Assembly: GCF_963678635.1 (NCBI RefSeq)
Contig: NC_087063.1
Coordinates: 28,203,407 to 28,267,406 of the forward strand
DNA: 64,000 nucleotides
DNA from: Symsagittifera roscoffensis
Lineage: Eukaryota; Xenacoelomorpha; Acoela; Convolutidae
Direction: 5' to 3'
Shown: positions 29,838 through 40,877 of the stretch, one piece after another
Layout of the letters: every line of letters begins with the position of its first letter
Numbering within the stretch: position 1 is the stretch's first letter
Position numbers and translations under genes: made by a program
Notes under the pieces: generated by a model
Told to the model about the DNA's origin: nothing
The model's database searches: none
The model's input: only the letters and a program-made list of their open reading frames with translations

Positions 29838-31691
29838 CTAAGAGGTTGTGCTGGAGACTGCGCGCTCCTCCAGACCATGTCTGTGCCTTCTTCGAATCCA
29901 TCTGAACTCCCCGGACAAAACCTTGTTCTCTAGGTCCTGTTTCTCATCAGGAATTTTCTCGTCTATCTCAGACTCCCCGGACAAATTTTCTTGTCCCGGG
30001 TGTTGATCTTTTGATCGCTGGTTCTTTTCATCATTCGTCTCCCCGGACAAATAGTTTTGCAGCAGATTTTGTTCTACCTTCTTACCTTCCTTATCCTGGT
30101 CCACAAAGGTGACGGTTTTTTTTCGCTTGCTGCTCCCCTGTTCTCTCTGTCCGTAGGAAGTACTGGTTAAAATCTCTTGGGGTATTGAGGATACTAGTTG
30201 CTGAACTATTGTCCTACAATTCCTCTCATTCTCTTCGTGCTGTCGTCTGGACGGCATGATCTTCACCTTCTCACTAACTTTTAGCGATGCCACTGCTGCT
30301 GTCCACTCGGGGTCATCTCTGGTCTTTTCTCTTTCTAACAATCCACCCAGCATCCGCATCACTTGCGGTGTGACTTGCACCGTTTTATCCAATAATGAGA
30401 GGCTGTTTATGCTCATGCGAGAGAGTTCTTGCTGGACCAGGTCCGAGCGCAGCAACAGATCCAAGGGGACTGGGTCCTCCTTGGATAGGATCTTTATCTC
30501 GGCTGCTTTCTCTACAGGTAACTCAGGGTGCCCTGGAATTGGATGTCCAGACTTATCCAACCATCTCGTTAAGGGAAGCGCTTCATAAGTTTCTTTGTCC
30601 AGAAACGAGAATCCCTCCTTTATTTCCGCCTGATTGGCCTGCTTCTGTTCCAATCTTTCATAAAACTCAGTTTTCTTGCTGAGGCTGTCAGCATTCTGGT
30701 GTTTATCACGCATCCTATGTTCGATTATCATATGGTAGCCATCCAATCTGACTATCCATCTACCAATATAACTCTGATCCATCGAGTAGGTTTTCAACCA
30801 GGATAACGCTCTGCTGTCCACGCGTAACTTGAAGGGAGCGCTTCCCAAGTATGCACGGTACTTTTCCACGAAGGTGACTACTGTAAACATTTCTGCTTTT
30901 GGTGCGCCATATTTCATCTCTGTGTCACTCAAGACCTTGCTGCCGTATGCAATGGGACGGAGAACTGTTCTTCCGTTCCATTTTTGCTCTTGATGCAAGA
31001 TTCCTGAGATGGCTACCACCGATGCGTCTGTGGTGAGAACGTACATGCCCTTTTCTGTAGGCATGCCCAGCACTGGCGCTTCGCACAGTTCCCGCTTTAT
31101 GTTCTCGAAAGCAACCTGTGCCTCATCGTTCCATTCGAACTTCTTCCCCTTGTTGCGCATCAGCTTCTGCAGTCCGTTTCGCGTTACCGAGAAGCTCCGG
31201 CCTAAAATCACCGAACTCTGACTATTTGGATTCGGTACTAAGCAAACCTGTTTACTATCACTTAACGAATGCAAATTTCTCATTCTAAAAATTGCTACCA
31301 CAGCTTGTCCTGGTTGTAATTTTACTTTTCTGTCCAAAAAAATTGGTACCATGTTTTCGTCTGTTATTATCCTATTAATTGGTCTCTTAACATACTTTCG
31401 GTCCGGGTTTCTAATCCGTATCAGACCGTTGTTCAAGTCAATCATCTCGTCAAAATTCCTGACAAAATCCCGACCCAAGATGAATTGGTCGGCGTCGTCC
31501 AGATTCTCTACCACCAGGAAGCTCATCCAAAGATCCCGTCCTCCCATGTGGAGGACCGTTATTGGCGTTCTTCCGGCCACGTAGATAGCTCCTCGATTGG
31601 CGGCGGCCAGTCGGAGATTCGTTGGAATTAGATCTTCCCGCGTGAAGCCCATTCTTTCCCAAGTTTTTATCGGCATCACACTCACTACCGC
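29838..31691 (-). pseudogene. pol: Protease C-half fused to RNase H by RT deletion, unit 3
   Basis: The polyprotein frame continues from just after the protease stop for about 617 codons. It holds the rest of the retropepsin (with ILGRD), a join at about 31171 where RT and its connector have been removed in frame (some 411 codons), the RNase H fold, and the linker with its Leu-Ser-Gly-Glu repeats. One RNase H motif reads VDSRALSWL instead of VDNRALSWL. No plausible translation start exists after the protease stop except internal Met codons, so this is read as a dead segment. Confidence 0.8.
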
Positions 31692-34367
31692 TCATGTGTC
31701 CAGAAGCCCTGTGACTCCGAGTTTTGTTCCGTTGGTGTCGAGCAGATGTGCGGTCACATCTGCTTCATACCCAATGTGTACTGCGTCTTGTTCCATCATG
31801 GCGTCATGGCCTATCCTGCGGACTTTGAGTTCCTCTTCACCCAAATAGATTTGCCCCATTTGGTCATCATCTGTTGTTACATAAGTCCTGGTGTAGATAC
31901 TGATTCCATCCACGTTCAGCATTATTTGATACGGCCCATAGACCTCTAGGTAGCGTCCATGAAGTTTCTTCATGCGAGGGCCACCCGTCGTTAGTAGTGC
32001 TCGCACAGCTCTCGACTCGGTGCGTGGCTCCACCTGCCTCAGATAATCTGCATATGTGTCCAAATGCATCAAAGTGAACTCGGATGGTTCACTCAGATTT
32101 CTTATTACCTGGTGTCCAGCCACTGAGATTATCGACTGTATCTTGTTTCCTTGCGGCACCATGCCGAACCTCTGACCGGAGATCACTTTAAGTTTCATGT
32201 TCAAACTGCTTGGTGCTTTCGTTTCTTCGAACTCCGTTGCTTCGAAGGTATTCAGTTGCTCCTGAAGTTTCTCATTTTCTAGTTCAAGTTTCACTTTTTG
32301 TTCGATCTCTTTCGTCATCAATTCCTGCTGTACTCTATTTAGAGCATCCCTCGCGGCTGCCCTATAATCGATCTTGAAGTCATCAGCCGTAGTTGCTGGT
32401 TCCGGCTCACGTGTCTCCTCTGTTACCGCTTGCATTTTCTTTGCCGCCAGCTCTTGAGGTTTTTCTTTTCTGCGTGCCTCTGCTTCACTCAAAAGTCGAG
32501 CCTTGCTGGCTTTCACTCCTGACAAAGCTTCTTCATGTCTTGGATGCTTAATGTCTGCCACTGCATCACAGAATTGCGGAAAATCTGATTTAAAATGACC
32601 TTCCAAGTTGCAAAAGAAACACCTCGAGCCGAATTTTGCAATTACTCCTCTCATGAAATCCTCATGGTCCAATTCTGACGCATCTTCGTCCTCGAGGCTA
32701 AAGCCTATTGCTTTCATGCCTTGTTTGTAAGCTGGGCATGCTGACACATGATGGTCCGTTGAACTGCAATTAGCACAAGAGCGTCTCTTGTCCATATCAT
32801 CCCTCGGTTTGTACCAATTGTTCCCTTGGTTTGCTGGTCCGTTGTTAAAATTGCCATAATTGTTCTTGTAATATTCAGATCTCGAAGGAGGTTTCAACAA
32901 AAGATACTCTTTTGATTTGAGCCTCAACTCCTCCGGTGTTGGCGCATTGGTTGATAGTGGTGTGTAATGCGTTACTAGCATCGTACGAAGTTCATCATTC
33001 TTCACACCATCGATAAATTTCGAGGCTACGGCCAAGTTCATCCTTCGGTTTGACTCGTCCAGTTGGCTGCGTCTCCTCAGCATTTCTAAATCATCGAGAA
33101 ACTTGTCTATCGTTTCATCTTCTCGTTGCCTCCGTTTCTCGAAGCGCATCATCGCCTGGTGCCCCTGCACCCCTGATTCAAAACGGTTTAACAAGATTTC
33201 GAAGATTTTCTCAGCAGTGTCACGTTGATATTGCTTCTTGGCCATGACACAGTTCAGGGCTTTCCCCTCTAAGTTGCTGGTGAGCGCGCTGCATTCCTGT
33301 CTCTCCGACAAGTCCTCTTCCTCGAAATGCAGCTTCATTACCTCTATCCAGGTATCAATACAGCCATCAGATTCGTCTTTGTAGCATCTTGGTTTCTTAA
33401 AGACTCTTCTGGACTTCTCACTGCGTTCATTGGTTCTGGATAGCCTTGTCAGGAATGTCTCCAAAGACCTGTTTAGGGGTTCAAATGCTGTGGCCATTGC
33501 CGTAGCATCCCTTGAGTGTCCCGCTTGAGTGTCCTCACACCTCGTCAAAGGCTCTGTATGCGGTGCATCCCTGCAATCCGAATCGCCGTGAGTGTTTCCC
33601 TCTTGGCCTACATGACTCCTCTTCGGGCTTGCATGCCCCCTGTTGCCGGAATCACTTCTCCCAGTCGCATGTGTGCCTTGCGTTGGTCGTTCGTTAGATG
33701 TTTGTCTGTTCCCCGTTGAACTTGCTCTACTGCTCGGGCCCCATGCTCCATTACCCCTTGTGGCATAGCCTGATGAACTGCCCCTGCCTCTAGTGGATCC
33801 GTACGTCTTCCTCTTTTGATGTTCACTGAAGTTCACCCTCGGTTCCCTGCTGGGACCTCCCGAGTTCGGTTCTCCTTCTTTTGGTCCACTCTTGCTGCTT
33901 AGTAGCCCGTCCAACCTATCCATGATAGCCTGAGTTCGCCTCTCCATCATCGCGTCTATCTTTGTGTCAAGAGTCCCAAGAGACTGCTCTTGTTGAATTC
34001 TTAACTTCTCGATGTCGTCTCTTAAGCGTAACTCTCGCTGTTCCGCCTCTCCTGTCATTCGCGACAAGTTCCTCGCCATATATTCGTCCGTTCTTTCTTT
34101 CAAGCGTTTTTCGCTCCTGCCAACTTCTTGTCTGTTGCGGTTTATTTCTTCCCGCAGACTCTCTCTTTCAATGTGGACTGCCCTTTCTAGTTCACTCATC
34201 CTTATTGAGATCTGCTCGTTTTGTTCTCCTAAACTGTCCACTATGTTGTTTAAGGCTTCCAGTCCATTTACTTCCTGGTTGTCGTTCATGGTATGGTCCG
34301 TATTGACCTCCACTTCTAACAGTTCTTTCCGCTCTTCTGAGGTCTTCTGACTTCTCGTTTCAACCAT
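31692..34367 (-). CDS. gag: Gag polyprotein cut off at the protease active site, unit 3
   Basis: An 891-codon frame matching the unit 4 Gag residue for residue over most of its first 600 codons. The frame stops immediately after Asp-Thr of the protease motif, because the glycine codon GGA has become TGA. The second zinc knuckle (583-596) has Phe for its last Cys, so only the first knuckle is complete. It would make Gag without an active protease. Confidence 0.85.
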   Translation of the reverse strand: MVETRSQKTSEERKELLEVEVNTDHTMNDNQEVNGLEALNNIVDSLGEQNEQISIRMSELERAVHIERESLREEINRNRQEVGRSEKRLKERTDEYMARNLSRMTGEAEQRELRLRDDIEKLRIQQEQSLGTLDTKIDAMMERRTQAIMDRLDGLLSSKSGPKEGEPNSGGPSREPRVNFSEHQKRKTYGSTRGRGSSSGYATRGNGAWGPSSRASSTGNRQTSNERPTQGTHATGRSDSGNRGHASPKRSHVGQEGNTHGDSDCRDAPHTEPLTRCEDTQAGHSRDATAMATAFEPLNRSLETFLTRLSRTNERSEKSRRVFKKPRCYKDESDGCIDTWIEVMKLHFEEEDLSERQECSALTSNLEGKALNCVMAKKQYQRDTAEKIFEILLNRFESGVQGHQAMMRFEKRRQREDETIDKFLDDLEMLRRRSQLDESNRRMNLAVASKFIDGVKNDELRTMLVTHYTPLSTNAPTPEELRLKSKEYLLLKPPSRSEYYKNNYGNFNNGPANQGNNWYKPRDDMDKRRSCANCSSTDHHVSACPAYKQGMKAIGFSLEDEDASELDHEDFMRGVIAKFGSRCFFCNLEGHFKSDFPQFCDAVADIKHPRHEEALSGVKASKARLLSEAEARRKEKPQELAAKKMQAVTEETREPEPATTADDFKIDYRAAARDALNRVQQELMTKEIEQKVKLELENEKLQEQLNTFEATEFEETKAPSSLNMKLKVISGQRFGMVPQGNKIQSIISVAGHQVIRNLSEPSEFTLMHLDTYADYLRQVEPRTESRAVRALLTTGGPRMKKLHGRYLEVYGPYQIMLNVDGISIYTRTYVTTDDDQMGQIYLGEEELKVRRIGHDAMMEQDAVHIGYEADVTAHLLDTNGTKLGVTGLLDT

Positions 34368-34513
34368 TCTGCCTGAAACCGTCTCCCCTTATCGGACCGG
34401 GATCGCTTGATCCAATCCACAAAAGGATCGGTCATCGTTTTTCGTTGCTTTTCAGGTATGAATTTCCTAGAGCTATTACCTCGTTTTGGTATCCTTGACT
34501 TGTCTAGACTCAT
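34316..34513 (-). CDS. Small ORF overlapping the gag start, unit 3
   Basis: Identical in sequence and position to the 65-codon basic frame ahead of gag in unit 4. No function can be assigned. Confidence 0.2.
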   Translation of the reverse strand: MSLDKSRIPKRGNSSRKFIPEKQRKTMTDPFVDWIKRSRSDKGRRFQAEWLKREVRRPQKSGKNC

Positions 34514-34673
34514 TCTCTATTTGTCACTTTTTAATGCCTATGCTTAACCTGATTGCTAGAGACCTTATAGTTTTATTAACAATAATAATGACACAACACG
34601 ATAATTTTCACAAGATTCTATTAAATAGTGACCACGAATCCCTGTATGTTATCAGAGTACAGTTTGTATAAAA

Positions 34674-34679
34674 TTTATT
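34674..34679 (-). terminator. Possible polyadenylation signal
   Basis: AATAAA on the minus strand, with a second AATAAAA-type word about 100 bp further toward gag. Sister copies are at 16086-16091 and 53940-53945. The position, late in the LTR-type region, fits the end of R. Such hexamers are common in AT-rich DNA. Confidence 0.25.
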
Positions 34680-35287
34680 CACACTAACCGATTATCGGTG
34701 GTAAGATTTGAAAACTAGCACAATATGATGTTATCAGTCAATTTAAAAGATAGTGTACTCACTACCCAATCAAGCACAGTTTATGTTGACTTAAAATCAA
34801 AAACAAAAATATATATATTGACAGAATATGAATGTCTCTTAAAAAAACGTATGTGTAATGTACTCTTAGTCGGTCGCAGTACAATAGTCGAACTTGTCTT
34901 TTAAAGAAAAAGCCTCCCTGCTCGGTGCTGCACCAAACAGACAAAACTTTGAAAGCAGTAATTTTCTCAAGTGGGCGTCTATTTCACCCACCGAGTACTG
35001 TGTTACCTATCTGCCTTCGGACTGCCCGAGCTAGACCCACTAAAACCCTCAGGGCAGTCACTTATCACAAAAACGTATTATGTTGCAATCCACACCAATG
35101 AGTCACGCTCTTTTTAATATAGACTTAGTGTCGCGAATATCCGAGTTCGGACCTGTTTTGTTTTGGTCTGGTTCTTATTGAAAGGCAAGTTACCAGTGCA
35201 GTCACTGATACCTAGCCTCTGTGCTAATAACCTAATACCTCTCACTTTAGTCTTTCTTTCGCCTACCTAAGTCCTTTAATAAAATAA

Positions 35288-35606
35288 TACCCCTCCGGAT
35301 TGGCACAAATAGGACCCTTCCGGACTAACAAAATCTAGACCCCTCCGGATTGGGACCCCTCCGAGTTAGTTAACACAAGACCCCTCCGGATTTGGACCCC
35401 TCCGAATTAGCAACTATAAGACCCCTCCGGATTCGGACCCCTCCTAACTTTAAAAAAAAATTTGACCCCTGCGGATTGGGAAAAGTAGCTTTTCGGAGAT
35501 TTCCTTCTTTCAACCTATACCCCTCCGGATACGTTCTCCGATGCAATTTTGCTCTTTCAATTAACTAGGAAGGGTATGCACTACTTTCCTAGACCCTTCC
35601 GGATTG
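35288..35606. repeat. Cluster of ACCCCTCCGGATT-type motifs, unit 2/3 LTR
   Basis: Same cluster, 18588 bp to the right, with the same members and spacing. Confidence 0.8.
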
Positions 35607-37130
35607 AAGTTAAGCCTCTTATTTGACAATTCACACTAACGGTGAAGGGTCTTATCGCTCGCCTAACTTCGGCTCGCTTAAGCTTTTGCTGTGCCTTTAG
35701 CCTTCCCTTTTCGTCTAGAACAGCCTAAAGTTACTTACCCTTCCAAATTGAGGAATTTGCTAAAAACAATCTCAAAAAATTTTCACGCTTACTTTTCCGA
35801 AAAACTTTTCTCCCTATCAGTAAGCTCAGCTAATTTCTGATCTATTGGTACCAAGATCAACTCGATATGCCCAGTAGTTCTAAAGTTATTAACCAAAACG
35901 TCTTTTTTCTAAACTCGAAAATTTTTCTCTCTTATAGGTTCCGCCTAACTTTTTACGCAAATCGGGTCCTTTCGACCTAAAAATTATTGATCCGAGCTCA
36001 AAACGCCAATACTTTTCTAGTTCAATGCAAAAGACCCGATCTAAAACGCTTTTGCCGAAAAAATTTGCGAAAAACTGTGCTACCTGTACCCCTCCGGATT
36101 GATGAATCCACCAAATCAAACACGTTAAGTTCGATTTCTCTGCAACCCGGAAGGCTTTCGGGTAGCGGGTTTTAAAACTTGTAGATTCACTAGTGGATTT
36201 TTCTAAATTTTTACTGTTGTAATTTTCAACTATTTTTACTGTTGTAACTCAAAAATTTCAAAAAATTTTTCTAAATTTATAGTGTTTCGTTTTCTCAAAA
36301 ATCACCAAATTTCGGTTCTCGGTACCAAAATAGTTCCAACCACTTTCGAACTAAACTTAACCGGTTCTATCTATTATAGTAGTGCAGTTACAATGTAACA
36401 CACTAATTTAGCGCTTTTTTCCGTTTCAAAAAATATCGATATCTCAAAAATCGCGATTTGTGGGGGGATCAAATTATCGCTATTTTGACCCTAAAAACCG
36501 GATGGTTTCTGTGTTTTTCACTGAAAAACGGTAAAGGAGTTTTAATATAGGCTATTTAAGTAATAATATTAGTAATCCTTTACCCCTCCGGGTTTGTTTA
36601 ATATCCGAATTAAGGTGCTTAACTCGGATATTCGCAGTTCGGTGAAGGGTCACTACAGTGCAGCACAGTCGACCCCCCCACAGATTATTATCTTAATTTT
36701 TGTACCAAAAGGGATACAAAACTTGTTAACGATACCCAACAGTCAATTGCTGTTGTCGTTGAGCCCCTTCTTGATGCTCCTTGTACTGCTTGCCGGATCA
36801 GTCTTCTCCCAAGGCCCCTCAGGATTGAGCTCAAATCAGCATACGCTTCCGGATTGAGCGCAATTTATCATTAACGTGCTTAAATGCTCAAATAACCCTA
36901 CAGTACAAGCCTCACAAACGGGCTTTAAAACTGATCGTAACGATCCTGACTGATGTAAATGCCTGTAACAACAATATATCTATCAACAAAAAACGGGAGG
37001 GTCGGATCACATCTTTTCTGGGGGGATGATTTCTACTGATTTTTGTACTTTTTTTTTTACTGTTTTTGGTTTTTTAGGTTATTTTTTTATGTTTTTTGTT
37101 TTTCTTGGGTACTATACTACTTTTTGTTTG

Positions 37131-37142
37131 GTTTTATATATA
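37131..37142 (-). promoter_or_regulatory. TATA-like box in the LTR-type region
   Basis: TATATATAAAAC on the minus strand, inside a T-rich (plus-strand) tract. Sister copies are at 18524-18535 and 56383-56394. It could set the start of the element transcript, leaving about 2.6 kb of leader before gag. This is judged from the motif alone. Confidence 0.3.
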
Positions 37143-37420
37143 TCTTTAAGTGTTTTTGGTCACAAACCATTCAGGAGATGACGGGACCGCGAATCCCCCC
37201 ACCCTTCCTGGTTCGTGAGTTTTCGGTATTAACTAAGTTAAAAAGCTATTCACGGTAATCCGGAAGGCTTCCGCGTTCCGAACTAACCTTCCGCCCCGGC
37301 GGTTTAGGCCTATTAAGGGCGTTAATGTGAGCATCCGCTCGGCGCGGAGTGGTCGTTAACGGTTCTGCCGGTCATGATGTTAAAAAGAATAACACCCAGG
37401 AGCGCCATAAAAACATCTAT

Positions 37421-38337
37421 GTAACATTCGCCCAAAAGATACATATCGAAGGAAGACAAAACTAAGTCTTAAGACGACTGGCTAACTTCTAAACAGAGCT
37501 TTACATGCTTTTCACCGTCTCTACCAAGCCAGTACTTTTCGGTGGTCTTTCTAACATCGGGTCGACAAAAACGTTACTGCTTTCGGCTTCGGTCAAAACA
37601 CTCAAATTAACTAGATTACATGCAGAAATAGTGAGCTCATGGCTGGGTCTCAGTATCCCCAGACCACGAGGTCACTCCTAAAAACAGGGCTACTACTCAT
37701 TATATTACTATTGTTTTTGTTCAGTAGATAAAAATCATCATCTCCATCGAAGATGGATCAACCCTTTCCCCCAACTCCTAGCTTCTCATCCTTATCAAAA
37801 TGAATCTAGATGTTAATTAAATTCAAGTCAGGACATGACAGGAAGCTAAAAGTTTATGTAACAGGATAAAAGTTTCAGTTCCTTTACCCCTCCGGATTGA
37901 CAAATCCGCTGGATCAAGCTTGTTAATCCTGATTTCTTCTTAATCCGGAAGGCAGTCTTTCACCCTTCACCGTTGTTCGCAACGGCCTTGCAACTATTGT
38001 AGCGGCACAATAGTTGCAACTCGGAGTGTTCTCTGTTACTCTGTAACTCGTTGTCGTTTTCAATCTCGATTTCGTAGCTGTTGTTAGCGCAGCTAATGTT
38101 GTTCTGTTTTTCTTTCTTGTTTTAGCCAAATTGGCCGTTTCTGACGTTTCTCAGAAATATGACGTCATAATTCGAATTTTTGAAATTTTAAAATACCAGA
38201 ATATTCCAGTCCTCACCGTTTGGCCAATCGTTCCAATTACGTTCTTAATTCTTAATAATCACCAATCCGGAAGGCTCGCTGCTAAAAATTCGAATTCTGC
38301 AGAGATTGCATTTTTCACATTCTGGTCGAATGTCACA
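37421..38337. repeat. 0.92-kb duplicated block R1, unit 2/3 LTR
   Basis: Starts GTAACATTCGCCC and ends TCGAATGTCACA. It is repeated as R2 (38567-39491) with about 90 percent identity by eye and includes the left foldback arm. The right foldback arm lies between R1 and R2. Confidence 0.7.
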
Positions 38338-38557
38338 ATTCTATGAAACGTCAAAAACGGCCATTTTGGAGAAAGAAGATGAAATAAACACAACAACATT
38401 AGTTGCGATAGCGATAACGACGAAAATTGTGATTGGAAAACAACAACAAATTGCAGAGTTAGCAGAGAACGTTCCGAGTTGCCACTATTGCGTCGCTACA
38501 ATAGTTGCAAGGCCGTTGCGAACAACGGTGAAGGGTGGAAGACAGCCTTCCGGAAGG
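37945..38557. repeat. Foldback element in the unit 2/3 LTR
   Basis: Two inverted arms of about 200 bp (37945-38147 and 38348-38557), roughly 80 percent alike, start and end with CCGGAAGG-type words and flank a loop of 200 bp. Each arm holds its own small palindrome, TTGCAACTATTGT with its complement. It looks like a MITE or foldback transposon that entered the LTR. No gene is present. Confidence 0.7.
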
Positions 38558-38566
38558 AAGATAAGT

Positions 38567-39491
38567 GTAACATTCGCCCGGAAGATACATATCGACGGAA
38601 AATAAAACTAAGTCCTAAGACGACTGGCTAACGTCTAAACAGAGCCTTATATGCTTTTCACCGTCTCTACCAAGCCAGTACTTTCGATGGTCTTTTCTAA
38701 CATCGGGTCGACAAAAACGTTACTGCTTTCGGCTTCGGTCAAAACACTCAAATTAACTTAATTACATGCAGGAATAGTGAGCTCATGGCTGGGTCTCAGT
38801 ATCCCCAGACCACGAGGTCACTCCTAAAAACAGGGCTACTACTATTTATCATATTACTATTGTTTTTGTTCAGTAGATAAAAATCATCATCTCCATCGAA
38901 GATGGATCAACCCTTTCCCCCAACTCCTAGCTTCTCATCCTTATCAAAATGAATCTAGTTGTTAATTAAATTCAAATCAGGACATGACAAGAAGCTAAAA
39001 GTCTATATAAAAGGATAAAAGTCTCAGTTCCGAAACCCTTCCGGATTCTTGAATCCACTGAATCAAGCTCGTTAATCTTGATTTCTTCTTAATCCGGAAG
39101 GCTGTCCTCCATCCTTCACCGTTGTCCGCAACGGCCTTGCAACTATTGTAGCGACACAATAGTTGCAACTAGGAACCTTCATCGCTAATTCCTGCAATCT
39201 GCTGTTGTTTTTTGATCACGATTCTCGTAGTTATCGTCCGCGCAACTAATGTTGTTGTGTTGTTTTCTAGCTTTTCTGCCAAAATGGCCGTTTCTGACGT
39301 TTCTCAGAAATGTTACGTAATCACTTCAAAAATTTAAAAATTAGCAATTTCCGAATCCTTTAACCTTCACGTTTTGTTCAATCGTCCAAATAACGTTCTT
39401 AATTCTCAATAATCACCAATCCGGAAGGCTCGCTGCTAAAAATTCGAATTCCGCAGAGATTGCATTTTGGCCATTCTGGTCGAATGTCACA
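38567..39491. repeat. 0.92-kb duplicated block R2, unit 2/3 LTR
   Basis: Second copy of R1. Its own left foldback arm begins near 39097 but no right arm follows. The sister pair in the unit 1/2 LTR is 56673-57589 and 57819-58743. In the unit 3/4 LTR, R1 is 18814-19730 and R2 survives only from about 19904 to 20230. Confidence 0.7.
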
Positions 39492-40214
39492 TACTCCCCG
39501 GACAGTCCGGTCATTGTCCTCATTGAATCACGCAATGTTCGTAAAGTAGATACGGAGCAATCGAACAGAATTTACAAAATGCACGAAATTACCTTTATCC
39601 ACGTCACATCGACTCACTGCAGAACATAAATGGCATCATACTACATCACTATAGCCTTCAATTTCTTTCATTAATGTGCACATTGAGGATATGACCTAAG
39701 ATAAAACATATTTTCTGACTTCCAATGTCAAGGTCCCGATTAAAACTTTTTCTCTTAGATTTAAAAGGTGTTGGCTTGCAGGACAGTCCTGCCAACCAGC
39801 AAGCTAAAATTTTCCTACTATGCTTTTCCCTTCGGAAATCTTGCTTGTTATTGTCCTGAATACTAACACTAAGAAACTCGGTGGTTAACAAGAACAATGA
39901 AACAATCTCCCTCTTCGAGAGATTACTCAAGCCTTCCATGTCACCACAAAGTGATCAGTTCTCCTAGCTGATTAAAAACAGTCATGCAGGCTGGAGTATT
40001 TTAATATACTCCTTCACTTAAGCCTTTCTAAATAAATAGTAAGTGAGTGTCTCTAAAGCCACTCCACTAAAATCAAAATGCAAATTTATAAATGCAACAA
40101 TTTCAAAACTCAACTAAATGTTTCAGTTTTCAATTACAACTTGGTTGCTTGGTTTCTCACTTGAGTTTTTTCACACACATAAAACAATTCTGAGTTTTAA
40201 CTTTATCTTCATCA

Positions 40215-40238
40215 CTCCTTTGTTTTCTTCTTTTTTTT
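40215..40238 (-). promoter_or_regulatory. Polypurine tract, end of unit 2
   Basis: Same purine-rich run as at 20950-20973, about 75 bp after the ORF2 stop; the LTR would start at 40214 with TG. Confidence 0.55.
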
Positions 40239-40313
40239 CGTCGTTTAGAAGTTCTAAAACTTCTAAATGCTTCTAATTTCGTCTCTTTTTCCATCTTGCT
40301 TTTCGGTCATTCG

Positions 40314-40856
40314 TCAATGCTCCATTTCTTCCTCCTGTGATACTGACTCTGCACTCTCAGTCTCCGTATCTTGTAACACATCGTTAGCAATCCTGACGCT
40401 GCTGGAAGCCGTCCTCCAACACTTCTGCTCTTCCATCCTCTGTTTACAACAAGGTAGGGGATCCACGTTAGATTCTCTGTTCCTGCAGAAGCTGTTGTGG
40501 AGACACAAGGTCACGTTTCTCTCCAAATCTTCCTTTAACATCTCTGCCTTCTCCTTTCCACAACGTTCACTCGTCCTTGAAATTCTTTTCACAGCGGTGG
40601 TCACTGCATTCCGATGAGTCACGAGAGCTCGCTTGAAAGCTCCTGCTCCAATGTCCAGCTGATATTCACTGTACACCCTGCCATGCTTCGACATATGCTT
40701 TTTCGCATACTCGTACAACCATGCAGTCATGTTAGCTCTGAACCATGGCATCAATCGTTTCCTTGCCCATATCTTCTTCACTTCCATCGGAATGTTTAGA
40801 ATTTTGCACATTGTCTCAAAAAGATCTAAATCTTTTAGACAATCTAACTTCCGCAA
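40314..40856 (-). CDS. ORF2b C-terminal piece after stop, unit 2
   Basis: A 180-codon in-frame continuation of ORF2b after the TAG, with Cys in SERCGKEK as in unit 1. The stop codon that ends it lies about 75 bp before the polypurine tract, so it is the natural end of ORF2. Confidence 0.6.
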   Translation of the reverse strand: MRKLDCLKDLDLFETMCKILNIPMEVKKIWARKRLMPWFRANMTAWLYEYAKKHMSKHGRVYSEYQLDIGAGAFKRALVTHRNAVTTAVKRISRTSERCGKEKAEMLKEDLERNVTLCLHNSFCRNRESNVDPLPCCKQRMEEQKCWRTASSSVRIANDVLQDTETESAESVSQEEEMEH

Positions 40857-40877
40857 CTGTTCTCTCGTCAGTGCCTC

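Larger units (their letters stand above)
20950..34513 (-). mobile_element. Unit 3 of the retroelement array (RT-deleted derivative)
   Basis: The internal region runs from the gag leader (34513) to a polypurine tract (20950-20973). It matches unit 2 almost base for base and shares its RT deletion, protease stop, zinc-knuckle loss and integrase deletion. Private changes include a 1-nt loss near 26317, which shifts the first 40 codons of ORF2a out of frame, and an Asn-to-Ser change next to an RNase H catalytic Asp. Confidence 0.85.
34514..40214 (-). repeat. LTR-type non-coding region between units 2 and 3
   Basis: About 5.7 kb holding, in minus-strand order, a unique AT-rich part (with the 93-codon frame at 39658-39939), the 0.92-kb duplicated block with a foldback element, a TATA-like box, and the ACCCCTCCGGATT motif cluster. 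Two AATAAA-type signals lie near the gag side (one at 34674-34679). This order, with promoter first and polyadenylation signals last before gag, fits U3-R-U5. That it is an LTR is an inference, because each unit has only one copy, as in arrays that share LTRs. Confidence 0.6.
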
